NCBI GenBank assembly: GCA_037074615.1 | Contig: CM073537.1 | Span: forward strand, 20,107,989 to 20,171,988 | Length of the DNA stretch: 64,000 nucleotides | Source of the DNA: Leucaena leucocephala | Taxonomy: Eukaryota; Streptophyta; Magnoliopsida; Fabales; Fabaceae | Reading direction: 5' to 3' | Shown: positions 13,827 to 26,249 of the stretch, one piece after another | Position numbering within the stretch: the stretch's first letter is position 1 | How the letters are laid out: every line of letters begins with the position of its first letter | Made by a program: the position numbers and the translations under genes | Notes under the pieces: model-generated | The model's database searches: none | Told to the model about the DNA's origin: nothing | Seen by the model: the letters and a program-made list of their open reading frames with translations, nothing else

Positions 13827-14455
13827 ATTATTTAATTCAAAATCACATCAGACGCACCTTCCAGCTTATGGGTCTCGAGTAGCCACGACTCCCTAACGTG
13901 CAATTCATTGTACTTTGCTCTGTCTCTTGGATTTCAGTTTATTCTTTCTTCTTAGAAAATTTTCAATATTCCATTTTTTTTCTAAGACGAGTAATGAATC
14001 GTTAGGAGCGTGGTGGGGGATGAAGTGGTCATTATTCTGTTCCCCTCTTGATCAAGTAATTATAATAAGAGGAGCCTGTTGTGTTGAAATTCTTGGCATT
14101 GGGACATGGCTGAACTCAACACTGATCTCAACATCACTCCCTATGGTTCACCTAACTTTATGACAGACCAATAGCTTGAGGAAGTCGCTCTGACTTTGGT
14201 CTATCACTTATTCCTCCTTTTCCTGTGTTATGGGTCTCACCTTATAAGAAGATGATATTGAGGGAGGGATTTTATATGATTTTGGGCTCTAATAACTAAC
14301 CAATTTTTAGAGTATAGTTTTTCCAAGAACATAAATTAGTTACATACTATTTATATTCTTTGCGATTGTGATATTGATGAATGTATGTTGAGATATGGGT
14401 TGGGGGGACACAGATGTGGTGTATGTACAATTGATGCTGTTAAATAGATCACTGT

Positions 14456-14514
14456 ATGCCCTAAACCCTACTCTCCATGCATGAATTAGGGTGAGAGAGA
14501 AGGTTTTAGGGCAT
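14456..14514. other. Imperfect hairpin (inverted repeat)
   Basis: ATGCCCTAAACC on the left arm pairs with GGTTTTAGGGCAT on the right, and pairing continues through a CTCTC/GAGAG section toward a loop around CATGCATG. The fold is about 59 bases, short for a plant miRNA precursor. It may be only a decayed inverted repeat. Confidence 0.3.
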
Positions 14515-15965
14515 GGAGGTGTGGATGCACATGAAGGCCATCCATATTCACATGCGCATACAGCAACACCCCATGTGTCTCCCTTCTTCCTATATCTACA
14601 TCCTATTTTACTCCCTCTGCTCTGCACAAGTTATCTCTTAAAATAAATATAATAAATATAAAATTTATTTTTTATATTTATTATTTTTTAAATTATTTTT
14701 ATTAATATTTCATCAACAATAATCAAATATGAGAAATTGAGAATGATGATTTAAAGTATTTTGGATAAAACTATCCATATTAATTAATTTTTTAATTTAT
14801 TTAAATTAGTTAAATATATTTTATATTAATGACTAAATATTTACTTTTTTTAATTATAATTATTAGATATAATTAATTAAATTAATTATTTGTTATCATT
14901 ATATAAAAATTGTGTCCCTTTCTTTAAAATACCTCCTTCAAAAGAGGGTAGCACGTGTATGACAGAATGAGACAAAGAGGGTGAAAAAATTATGAATTTA
15001 ATTAACGAAGATAATATGAAAAATAAATGTTAAAAGAGATTAATATCCTATTTTTAATACCGAGTCATATCCATCAGCTAACTCTTGTTTTCAGACCAGA
15101 ATGGAGTAGGAGGGATTGAAGGTCACCTTTTATAAATCACTTTGCATAAAATAAAAAGATGAATTATTGATTGCTTTCTCCCAATTCTACCCAATTGCAT
15201 TTTTATGAGTAGGGTAAAAGGTTGCGTACGGGGGAGTGTGATGCCCTTGATAAGGATAAATTGAGAAAGTTCCCCCTATTTTTACCGATGATAGCAACGA
15301 TTTCAACTGCATTTTGTCTGGCACCCGTTTTATATTGGTAAGTGGAGAAGAAGGACTAAGAATATTATATATATACATATATTCCTACAATTTAATTTAT
15401 TGAATAATTAATAATTTTTTAAATTCATGTGCAAACCTTTGAAATGATAACTATTTTAATTTAAACGAGAAAGATCTTACTACCATCCAAATCCAATCTC
15501 TTTTATGCCCTTTCGTTTTTCTGGGACGGTCAATTTTAAAGGAGTTATATAATTAAGGTTGGATTGGATTATGCCACGTTGCCACACGATATGTTTATTT
15601 TCAGATACCCAACGTTGGGTGTGTATTTGAATCTCATACCGGCCAATTAATTAAATTAAATGAAACCATTTCTTAAAATTACACAGCTTACATAAATTAA
15701 TAAACTTTCCCAGAATAAGCCAAAATCATATATTTATTTTAGGAAGAAATTTATATCAATTTTTTTATATCTATTTTGTCAAGTTCATTTCATTATGTAT
15801 TTTATTTTTTTAAAATATTTTTATTTAACTTAAATCCGCATAAGAGAAATAGGCACATATGTCAAGATATATATGATCGTTGAACTTAAGAAAATTAATA
15901 TAAAAAATTTGAGGTAAATATAATTTTTATTTTATTATCAATTTGATGGAGCGGAGATGAAAATT

Positions 15966-16708
15966 TAGGGGTGTGCATGGTCTCGGCAGGACAGTCCTCT
16001 GCCTGATGCCCTATCTGAAAAAAGTTTGGGCTATATTTTACAGCCCGATGCCTGGCCCTGCCCGATAAAAGCTATAATCATTTTGGGCTGGGTATGAGTG
16101 GGCTGGGCATGGGCGGGCTTGGTATATCCAAATCGTGATACCTCGATCATATTGTGGAAAAAAATCTGTAATTATGAACTTATAAAATAATATAATATAT
16201 ATGTCTTCAAAAGTTAAATAATATCCATAATTCACTAAGAATAAGGTAATAAAAAGATAATAATTAAAGTCTTGAAGTCTATTGTATATATAAAAAAGAA
16301 AGATTAAAATCTGTAGTGGTCAGATATCTGTAGTGGTATTGCAACATCAATAATTGAATGCTTAGCAAGTAAAACATATGAACAACTTTGGTAACTATTT
16401 AAATATAAGAGTTATGTTCAGTACTTTAAAAATGAGTAAGGAGAGTTGTCAACTAAAATAAAAAATATAGAGTTACAAATAGAATAAGTTAAGAAAAAAT
16501 TAAGACTATAAAAAAAATAAAATAATAATATATATAGGGCCGAGGTAAATGGGCAGGGCGGTATACCATACCCAGTGCCTTGTCCTACCCGACACTTGGC
16601 CCTGCCTTGCCCAAATATATTTTGGGCAACTTTTTTTGAGTTAGGTTAGGCAATTTTTTACTGGATTCGGACGGTCGGACTGAGCTCTGGGCTTTGTGTA
16701 TATCCCTA
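15966..16708. mobile_element. Non-autonomous hAT-like element (MITE), copy 1
   Basis: It begins TAGGGGTGTGCATGG and ends TGTGTATATCCCTA, giving short inverted ends. The sub-terminal parts are GC-rich with repeated GGGC/GCCC words, while the 450-base core is AT-rich and non-coding. GATGAAAA precedes the left end and GATGAAAT follows the right end, close to an 8-bp target duplication as hAT elements make. An inverted copy lies at 37209-37896 and shares the core (for example the stretch containing CTGTAGTGGT and CAATAATTGAATGC). Confidence 0.7.
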
Positions 16709-17755
16709 GATGAAATGACGAACCACGCACACGCACATCCACATCCCGACACTGGTGGCGACAAAGTTGTATGCCTCTAAGAATGCCGATCAAGCAGACA
16801 TTTTAACGTAATCATTTAAGTAATTGTGTCTTAGTATCAATAATTTGTATTTGTTGGGGGCCTATATATTTCAGCAAGCAGCTCCTAAATTTAGGATGTA
16901 GTAGGGGGGGGGGGGGAGCAGGGAGGAAGCGCTGGAAATGATTCTGTCCACCAAATAATAGATTTGCTGTATTAGGAAATTTGGTTACATCATCTTCCCA
17001 AGGCATAAATATGACTCAGTGGGAATAAGAATCATCATTCAATTTCAGAATATATCATCTCTTGTGCCCAACCAACCCCCTCTATGTACATTCCACATTC
17101 TTTCCTAAGTGCATCCACCACGTCTTTATCTCCAATAAAAGCATAAATATCTCCAATATTCCTTCATTTGATCAAAATAGTATACAGTTAGTTAATGATA
17201 CCTTTTGTTTAATTACGTCAGGAGAGTTCAAATCTTAATCACTAATCACATCTCAACTCTTTCTTATCACTTGAGAATTACTCCTTAATCCGATTCTCTT
17301 CATAAGCTTATATTAACTAAATTATGCTGTTCAAGAAACCGGTTAAATTATAGACAGCCTTGTTAATCTTGTGTTCCACACATAAAATTGGATGAAATAG
17401 CACCATTAAGTTAGTAATATTATTGATGTCCCAGAAAGGAAGCTTTTTTTTGTTTTTCTTTTACACAAGTCCCAGAAAGAAAGTTGACGAAATTGGATTT
17501 CGGCCGAATAACCTATTAAACTCTAACTTGGGCCATTTTGAAGTTGATAGGCGTTTGAATCAATATGGGCCTTTTTAATTCTAGAACATTCGTTATGGGT
17601 ATAACCACAAAATTAACCACAGCTGAACCATATTCTTGTAACGTGTTTAATAAACTATATTTACTAAAGAGACTTCATTTTACTATTAGATTGTAAGTAA
17701 TTTTAACCTTTTTCAAAAATTTACATGACAAAAAAAACTCTAATACTCAATTCTA

Positions 17756-18029
17756 CCCATCGTCCGTGGGTTCAGCTGGTGAAGGGATGAAATATACAAC
17801 TATTTGAAGCATGTTTTCGATTTCTAGGGAGTATCATTTTATCGTGGTTCTAATTGCGACACATGAAGAGGTATCATAGCTCATAAGTGCCTAAGTTCAT
17901 GTCTGAGGGTAATTGACGGCTCGCTCTACCTAACATTAGTATATCTTAGGAGGAATAAAAATTTTATCTTATTCTTTAATCGTAAGTTAGTCTAATTTAT
18001 TTTTAAAAAATTTTATAACAAAAAAAAAA
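17756..18029 (+). mobile_element. tRNA-derived SINE
   Basis: The 5' part has a plausible pol III box A (GGGTTCAGCTGGT, about 17768-17780) and box B (TTTTCGATTTC, about 17813-17823), and the element ends in an A-run. TCTAATACTCAATTCTA precedes it (17739-17755) and TCTAACACTCAATTCTA follows it (18030-18046), a 17-bp direct repeat with one mismatch. The DNA just upstream of the left repeat also resembles the SINE tail, so the flanks may partly reflect an older copy. The 3' half recurs at about 33750-33824. Confidence 0.6.
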
Positions 18030-20058
18030 TCTAACACTCAATTCTATTTTCAAATAGTTGTCGAACAATTTTTTTATGCACCTAACAAACCACACTTTTA
18101 TGGTTTGATAGGAACAAAAAGAGACAAAGGAAACAAAGATGCATATGGAAGAAATTGAAAAGAATTTAAATTCTTCGAGAGGAGGAACCCATATTTCTAC
18201 GGGCTCATGGACCCGATCAAGAAGGACGAGCAATGTAATTTTCTGTCTTGTAGATTCATAATTTGAACATATTAAATCTTAATTTGAAATTCCGCGGATC
18301 AGTTAAAAATGCAACTTTCAAAAACCCGAAATTAAAAATGAATTTTAGAAATTGACTGCCGACTTATAATTGAAAGTATTGTTTGTTCAGTGTAATGAAC
18401 ACGTATTCTTATTTCCTATATATTGCTGATAATTTGGCCTTTGAAACCGGAAGTTTGTCTGGGACGACTTTGGGTAAATTTAGATTTTAGAATATTATTA
18501 TTTTTTTTAAAAAAAATTGCTCGCATAGGTTCCTTTTCGTTTCTTCTAAAATAAAGATCCAGCTAGCCAATAATTTGATTTAATTAATTAATACTGTGAT
18601 TGTTTTCAGTTGTTAATTTTGCATAATACTTCCTCCTATCTTTTTTATAAGCAATATGCTCTCTCATAGAAGTGATATTATATATAAAAAATAATTTGTT
18701 TATTTAAAAATTTAATATAATTTTTTTATTTCTATCCTCTAATTAATTATTTGTCTCACCTGCCCTTATTCTCTCTCACCTATTATGCTATATTATTTTT
18801 AACTAATTTTAATTAATAGTTTGATCCGTATAATTTAGATAGTTATTACAGTATAAAACTTGTCCAACGTCACTACCACCCTTTGGCTCCATTTGTTGTG
18901 TTCTAAAATAGTTAGTGCGATATTAGCTGTTAATTGTACATTTTATTTGAATTAATTTAAATACACGTGTATATACTGAAATTACTCAGACGCACGTGAT
19001 GGGGAAAAAAAAACAAGAATTAAGTGATCACACCAGTTAAAATATTGTTTGGTAATAATACTCGCTCAAACATTGGGCTTATATAATATGATGGTCGCCG
19101 AATGCATTTAACAGTGTTATTTATCTCTAGATTACTAAATGGCAGCAATTTTCTTTTAGGCAATATATTTATTTATTTTCAATTGTTATATCACTATAGG
19201 TATCGTATTCGTATCACTAATGGCGTCCAAATCTATTTCCTTTTGAGCACTAAATACAAATTTACGTAATTATACTCACTTATCATAGTTTTAACTATTT
19301 TGATTGAATTATTTTCCTAAGCTTGAGTGCTTGACCTCATCGGGAACATAATAGGCCCTATTTAATTTATAGCTCTATAAATAACTGGTATGATATAGTT
19401 GCAGTTTTCTCCCATCACGTTACTCAAAGCAAGTTAATTAATTACTACTAAATGAAGGCATTGATTATGTATTAAGGAGCTATATATATAGGCAAAGGGG
19501 TCATTCCACGTAAACCTAATGGCATGCTACACAATATCGTCTTCCACATGGTGTACAAGCATATATAGGCTATGATTTTCTCTACTTGCCATTGCTTGTC
19601 ATTATCATGAAATTTTCATAAATGGCAAAACTTCTGAGGTGGGACCCTTATCAACCTTAAAAATGAAAAACAAAAAAGAAAAAAGAGAGAGAATTTTATA
19701 GCTTTGCTGGTCTAGTCAATGACAGCCGTAGCATGTGCAACACGATTCATATACTCAATTACGAAATTTGACAAAGCAAAAATATATGGGACGTTATATA
19801 CCTCATCATTACTGCTGCAGATCGATGAAGGAAAATTAGGATCAAAAGCATATTCTCGCAAGAAAAAATAAGTATGAACATGATTTTAATTGGATGCAGT
19901 CCCATGACTTATGATTATATAAACTCAAGAAAAGGATCATAATATAAATTTGCATAGTAGTTAAAGAATCTCACTAAAGGGAAAGAAGGAAATCTGGGTT
20001 TCTTAATTACTGTTCCAGGCCGAAGGCTTGTACAAACGCGAAAACTAAGCGGCTGGCT

Positions 20059-20080
20059 ACACACACACACACACACACAC
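20059..20080. repeat. (AC)11 microsatellite
   Basis: Eleven AC units followed at once by ACC repeats. It lies about 350 bases beyond the 3' end of the URO-like gene. Confidence 0.95.
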
Positions 20081-20433
20081 TACCACCACCACTAGATTAT
20101 TACATCATGGTATCCAGTACAATGATACCTTCCTAATAATATTAATCAGTTCTAATTAAATCTTAATTATTCACCATCCTGGGTCTTCTCTCCTGTTATG
20201 AAGAAACAAACTAATGTTTCTGCTTCTTTACACGTCTTCAATTCATCAGATCATAGACAAAGAGAATAACCCTCTTGGCTTATATTATATATATACGCAT
20301 TAATTCCAAGGGTTCCTCCGATGATAGCAATTTATACCCCAATTTCCATGAAATCTGACCTTGTTATAATATCTTCTGTACAATACATCATAAAAGATCA
20401 TCTATAAGAAATAATATATACCTTAAAATAACT

Positions 20434-20988
20434 TCAATGTGGATGATGGCCAAGTCTGAGCTCTAAATCCACTTCGCCATCTTTCTGAGTAGTTTCCACA
20501 TGATGACTCGGACCAATCTGGAGACTCAAATTGGCCCCTAGAAGCTCTTGGTTCATATCCACAGACTGACGATGAGTCCTTGGATTAAGATACTCAAAGG
20601 GAAAGGCATATGATGCAGGAGAAGGGTTTCTAGGGTTTGTTGCAGTCGAAGATGACTGGAAATACATGTTGTAGTTTCCCTGAACCTCGAAAATGGAGTA
20701 AAACCTTGAGGATTGTTGGCCTGAAGATATTTCTGAAAGAAAAGGGGAGGCTGATGCAAAGGACTCCTCATTTGACAATTTGTTTGAAAGCAAACAAGAA
20801 GAATTAGGTGTGCTTTGTTTGGCCTTGGCTCTGTCTTTTCTATGAATATTCATGTGACCCCCTAACGCCTGAGCGTTGGTGAAGCCCCTTCTGCAAAATG
20901 TGCACTCGTAAGAGCGTCTGGTTCCTCCTGAATCTGCATCTTCTAGCTGGTCAGTTTCTTCGCTCGAGTAATTCTCTGAACTAGTCAT
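20434..20988 (-). CDS. URO: C2H2 zinc-finger transcriptional repressor, URO/TAC1 type
   Basis: Nuclear one-finger C2H2 protein of 184 residues in a single exon. The finger YECTFCRRGFTNAQALGGHM has Cys29, Cys32, His45 and His49 with the plant-specific QALGGH signature that contacts DNA. A basic tail HRKDRAKAK follows and probably aids nuclear import. The C terminus carries DLELRLG (174-180), an EAR-type repression motif that in this family recruits TOPLESS-type corepressors. The acidic Ser-rich N terminus and NAQALGGHMNIH spelling resemble TAC1 and UPRIGHT ROSETTE. Its place between ETR2 and a SUPERMAN-like gene favours URO. The start is the ATG at 20988; the frame is closed upstream and a TATA-like box lies about 147 bases further up. 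Its target genes cannot be told from the sequence. Confidence 0.85.
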   Translation of the reverse strand: MTSSENYSSEETDQLEDADSGGTRRSYECTFCRRGFTNAQALGGHMNIHRKDRAKAKQSTPNSSCLLSNKLSNEESFASASPFLSEISSGQQSSRFYSIFEVQGNYNMYFQSSSTATNPRNPSPASYAFPFEYLNPRTHRQSVDMNQELLGANLSLQIGPSHHVETTQKDGEVDLELRLGHHPH

Positions 20989-21133
20989 GGCAACAATAAA
21001 TCAGAAGCCTTTGTTTTTCTTTTCTGAGGGGAATTATATCGAACAGTTTTTGGGCTCTGATAGATCTCTGGATGATTACGAAGGATAATAATATAAGTCT
21101 GGGGGAAGGAGAGATGTAGAAGGGTAGTAGGGC

Positions 21134-21139
21134 TTTATA
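21134..21139 (-). promoter_or_regulatory. TATA-like box of the URO-like gene
   Basis: GGCTATAAAGCC on the minus strand, about 147 bases before the start codon. It is the best TATA candidate upstream of this gene and would place initiation near 21105-21110, leaving a leader of roughly 120 bases. Confidence 0.4.
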
Positions 21140-22103
21140 GCCAGAGAGAACAACGTTAAGAGAGAAAAGGTGAGAGATGGAGACAAGTAGAAAACATCGA
21201 CTTTGTCATTGTGGCATATATTAGTGTATTTCTACATTTTTGTCTTTTTCCTCTTAGGTTTTCTCATTTAGCCGGCTCTATAATTGGTCCAACCCTTGGT
21301 AATTTTACTTACTCTCTCTCTCTCTCTTCCATTTATTTTGGTGGCAATTTCTGCTTATGTTACTATCACCAAGGCTTTCACGACGACGTGGTTTTTTGTT
21401 TATTTTTTAGATTAATTCCTGGCATTTCTTGTCCATTAATCCCAACTTCAATCTGACTAATTCTTTTCACTTTTAGTTATTGCTATTAACCATATATATA
21501 ATTGGAAGACATGGTGCATTCAGGAGCGCTTTCACACTTGAATCTTGTGTGTATATATGTGCTTGGGTATTATAACTTACTCTCTGTCATTATGCTATTA
21601 TTATTAGTAGAAAATAGATTGTACATATACTATTAATTCTCTGTCACTGTGATCCTCTTTTCCTGATTTTATCCCTAGTAATAAAGAAAATGAAAGGCAG
21701 TGAGGCTTTATATGCACACTATCTCTATAGCTATAATAATGATCTCATACACGTTCTCGTGGTTATAATTCTACTTGGCAAAAATAAACTTGTTCAGCTT
21801 TTACATGAGAGTGAAACAAAGCTGGCCGGTTTCACGTATATAGTAAAAACCGAAGTGGGAATCATCAACTGGGCAAAGAAGAGAGAAGGCAGCAGTGTGA
21901 ACACAATCAACACACATGAACAACTATGTCTATTTCTGGCTACATGCATCAAAACGCGTTGATCTTTTGAACTATTTCTATAACCCTAAGAAAATCCCTC
22001 TTCATTTGCTGCAATCAATTAAGTTTTCCTTCAACTGGTTTTACATACGCCATCAACTGGCTTTCTAGCCCTACTTGGAAAGGAAGAGACGTGTGAATTA
22101 TTA

Positions 22104-22306
22104 GGGTCTGTTTGGTGTGAGGGGAGGAGAGTTCAATTTGGAAAATAGTTGAAGAAGTGGGGATTAAAAGTTTTTAATTAATTTTTCTTATTATTGTATC
22201 TTATATCTTCTCTTCATTAAAATTTAACATCACTTATCCATTTTTTTCCAAATTAAACTTATTAGAGTTTCCCCTCCCCTCTATTTCCCTCATACCAAAT
22301 AGACCC
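22104..22306. mobile_element. Tourist-like MITE (PIF/Harbinger type)
   Basis: A 203-base unit starts GGGTCTGTTTGGTGTGAGGG and ends CCCTCATACCAAATAGACCC, a strong terminal inverted repeat of about 20 bases with a one-base difference. TTA flanks both ends (22101-22103 and 22307-22309), the 3-bp duplication typical of Tourist/PIF-Harbinger elements. No coding capacity. Confidence 0.8.
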
Positions 22307-23708
22307 TTACCCTCGAATCATCAAGTAGTGTAATAGCTAGGTAACTAGGGTTTACTGTAAATAAAATGATGCTAATTAAACCAGAGATATACAAATTATC
22401 TCTCTCACACACACGCACGCACAAGTGCCACAATCTCATTCATTTCAAGTGACTAGCTCCAACTAAATACATAGCTGACTGTACTGAGTAATGATAATAA
22501 TGATATGAATAGAGGCAGAGGAAAGGGAGCAGTTCAAAAGGAATAAAATTGATGGCAACCCTTTAGTTATTTTAAAGAGAAATCTCCACCACCCCAAATG
22601 TCTCTTTGTGTAGTAGTTAATTACTAATTAGCTGGTTCCTCTTGGATTTGCAGGCGGCCAGAATGAAGCATTTTTTTCTTTCTTCCTTCTGGCAATTTTT
22701 TTTCTTTTATTTCTTGACTGCTTCTCTCAAATGATATCAGTGCTTACTCAAAACCACACACCTATCTAGATTGATCTGTAATTGAAAGATAATGTTACGG
22801 AAATATCGTGTTTTTTTATTCCAAATTCGTGTAAAATATCTTTCTTCTTTTTCTTTTTTTGCCATCCATGCAAGTCTTTAGATAGTTGAGCAGGATTTCT
22901 CCTTGATGTCTCTGATAAGTTATTATTCATACATAGATCATGAACGAAGTTGTCTGCCTCAAAATTCATGCAAATATTTTCGCAGAACAGTACTACATAT
23001 TAATATAGGCTATATTGTTTTTTATTCCTTTAATTTAATTTTTCTTCATGTATTTTATTGAGCTCCTTACTCTAACATTTTTTTTATATTCTTTCAATAT
23101 TTTGTCTACATACATCAACATGATTGAAGTGTTTGAAAATATGTATTTATCTTATGCACTTTAGTGAAAAAGAAAGATATATGCAGGTTGTTTGATACTG
23201 GTATCTGTGGAGAAATATTTGAAAATTAATTTAATATTTTAATTTCGTTGGAGAACTGGAGAAAAAAGGCTGTCGCTGACAATAACATGAGTGGTATGCT
23301 AATGCCCATTGCATCTTTTTAATTCACTTAATCAGCCATTACAACATATAATTGAGGGTTTATTTTTCTATTATCTTTTTTCACCTAACCCCAAAACATG
23401 CCATGCTCCTATTTCCCAACAACGTCACAACTTATAATTTAATTAAGTGGTTACGAACTTATCATTGGCCAATCATTTTACTTCGCGCGCGCCCTCACTA
23501 TTTTATTTAAGATAGGAAAAAATAAGTAGTTTCCGGTAAAAATATTTTCACTCACCTCCCATGTTGAAATAAATAAAGTAATATCAAAATTCCTACTCTC
23601 TTTTCTAATCAAAACGAGATGATATTAAAATTTGTCCATTCTTATTCCTTTAACTCCTGTCCATTAAAATATTTTATTTTCTCTCATCTCTCAAGTTAAA
23701 TACACCCT

Positions 23709-24115
23709 AACGGTACATTTAGTAGGATAAAAGAGTTTTTGATTGAAGTGAAAGTGAAAATAGAAATAGAAATGAAAATAAAATTATACTATAAATAGAT
23801 TTTAAAAGTTTGTTTAGTAGGATAAAAATAAGTATAGAATTGATGTATATTTTTTTATAACTTGGGGTAAAATGGTCCAAAATATTTTTTTATAACTTAG
23901 GAAGGGTTAAAGTTGTCTAGAAATTTTATAACTCGGGGTAAAATAGTCTATAATATTTTATTTCCACTTTCATCATCTCATTTTCTAACTTTTTTTATAT
24001 AACTAAAATAGTCAAAATGCTAAAAATAAAAGTGACTTCTATTATACTAAATAAGATAAATGAAAGATTTTATTTCTACTTCTACTTCTATTTCCTTAAA
24101 TGAACACTTGATACG
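23709..24115. repeat. MITE-like repeat with internal tandem units
   Basis: The left side (TTTAGTAGGATAAAAGAG, then GAAATAGAAATGAAAATAAA) is roughly mirrored by the right side read on the other strand (TTTAAGGAAATAGAAG, then TTATTTAGTATAATAG). The core holds three near copies of a unit like TTTATAACTTGGGGTAAAAT. No target duplication could be fixed and there is no coding capacity. Confidence 0.4.
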
Positions 24116-24500
24116 AATTTATAAAAATATATAGTTATGATTTACTTATTTATTTTTGATTCAGTTGAGGTATAATATCTTTTGAAACTTAAGTTTAGAA
24201 TGGGAATGATTTTCATATCTCCCAATAAATATATTTTTTAAAATTTAAATTTGTATTTTTTTTATTGAGAATAAAACCGCTTAACATATATTTATATATC
24301 ACTTCATGAATTGTGAGATTTTTTTTTTGGTAAAATGAATAGTGAAATCAAATAGCAGAAGCCTGCATTTGATATCAACTTGGACTTTTCTACGCAGGCC
24401 CGTTGTATAAAATTCAGCCCATAATGGGCCCAAAAGGGTTTAGTCTTGGACTGTTTTTAGTGGTCTCGCAAATGGTAGACTGCAAATGAGAAGTTATATC

Positions 24501-25065
24501 TAGGGGTGTCCAACCTTGTCCCATCCCGGGTGTCCCGACCCGGTCCCGGAGATTTCGGGAAGGGTCCGTCCCGTCCCGAAATGGACCGGGACGGGTCCGT
24601 CCCGGGACGGGACAAGATTGGTATTCGGGACGGGACGGGTTTTGGCCCGTCCCTCGGGAATCCCGTCCCGTCCCGATTTTTTTTTTTTAAAAAAAATTTA
24701 CATTATCCTATCTTTCCCACTCTTATATAGATATTTTTATTCTTATACAGATATTTTTATATTGATATTTCTATTCTTTTTTACTATTACTTTTTTTTTC
24801 CTTATATGGGTAAGTTATTATATTATATCAAGGAGAAATGTTGGTATTTCGAGTAAGTTGCTGGGGCATTTTATATGGAATAATTTATTGAGATGATTTT
24901 ATTATAATATATTTTTTTTAAAAAAATAATTTCGGGTCCGTCCCGTCCCGTCGGGACCGGGACAAATTCGGGACGGGACGGGACACGGGACTCATTTTGC
25001 GTCCCGTGTTCTGTATCGGGACGGGACACGGGACGGGGTTGTCCCGGTCCCGACGATAGTGGAAA
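24501..25065. mobile_element. hAT-like non-autonomous element with GGGACGGG sub-terminal repeats
   Basis: It opens with TAGGGGTGTCC, like the hAT-like copies at 15966 and 37209. Dense GC-rich repeats of GGGACGGGAC and its complement fill about 24520-24680 and about 24930-25050, with an AT-rich core between them. Such sub-terminal repeats are the usual transposase-binding zones of hAT elements. The right boundary is unclear: CCCTA is missing, so the end may be truncated. Confidence 0.6.
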
Positions 25066-25295
25066 CATAGAAAAGAAAGGAGAGATGATGTAAGAAAAAG
25101 TAAGAATAAAATAGTAATTAAGTAGCTCATAAGCTATTTTACTGTTTCAAAAGCTATTCTGACCAGTTTATCTGAAATCATGGTTTAGTCCCTAAGCCCT
25201 TTTGGACAAATATGACTGTTTGTTTTAAATTTTTTTCAAAGTAAAATTTTGACTTTTAAAACTATGGTTTCCATGAAAACTAAACATGCCCTATA
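25066..25295. repeat. AT-rich dispersed element, copy B (partial)
   Basis: It matches the right-hand half of the element at 13345-13826: GAGAGATGATGTAAGAAAAAG, AGTAAGAATA, then CTCATAAGCTATTTTACT. It abuts the GGGACGGG element, which may have inserted into it and displaced the left half. Confidence 0.5.
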
Positions 25296-26249
25296 TGATT
25301 GATCAGTTATCTTATTTGGTTTTTTAACTAAGTGGTAAGAGTTTGAATTTTATCCTTAGGTATGAAAAGTATTTCATTGTCAACCATATACTTTTAAGTG
25401 GATACTTTATAGAGAGGGGATTAATTACTACTACTAACAGTTGACACCCTCATCTATATAAAAAAAGAAAATTTATTACATACGCAGGAAAAAAAAGAAA
25501 AATTTATTAGATATATTGAATATGGCTCTTTCCCTTTGTACAGAGAAAACATTTCCTGATCGTTATTTTGTATAAACTATAAAGTGATCCGGATTCTCTA
25601 CATCCGCGGAGTCAATATAAAAGATTAAAAGGTGGACTCTGGAGGGAGGGATAAGATAAAAATGTGAATTAATTTGAACAATAAGATATGAACCTTATAT
25701 ATTTTGATGACATGTAATTGAGGAAAAAATGTTAGAGGAGCTGAAAAATTGCAAGCTAGCATATTAGATATGTATATAAATCGAAAGAGAAGCAATTATG
25801 CATTAATTAATAATTAGTCACGCTATTTTTTTTGGGGTGCTATACATTCAATATTTTTAAATGTGGGAAAGCAATTAGCTAGATTGTTCTGGTAAAGTGG
25901 TTTTAATGGGAATTAATTAAGTGGATGGGATGGAGAAGTAAATGATAGATTGATAGTTCTAAAATAGATGTTGAGAGGGAGGAAGTAGGGTGCTCTATGC
26001 CATGCTCCTATACGTTAGATTCCATATTTATGGAATTAAAAACAAAATTTGAGTTGTCTGGGCTTATGAGGAATATAACTTGATTAAAATTATCAATAAA
26101 TATAAAAACCGAACTGATTGCGGGGACCCACCAAGTGATATCTGAGACTCACCGTCTCGATTTGACATTTTATAGCTTTCAGATCAAGTTACAGGATGCC
26201 ATATGCACTGCGTCATTTTAGATTCAACAAACTGTCCATTAATACTTAA

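Larger units (their letters stand above)
6741..20433. other. Long gene-free AT-rich intergenic region
   Basis: About 13.7 kb without a supported gene. The short open frames lack domains and start or stop in low-complexity DNA. It contains AT-rich repeats, a (GTTT)n microsatellite near 8117-8138, a dispersed AT-rich element (13345-13826), a hairpin (14456-14514), a hAT-like MITE (15966-16708), a SINE (17756-18029) and an (AC)n microsatellite (20059-20080). Parts may be regulatory for URO or ETR2 but nothing specific can be pointed to. Confidence 0.6.

Noticed and set aside
13915..14163. 82-codon open frame
   Set aside because: No domain, no splice partners, starts next to an AT-rich repeat; most likely chance.
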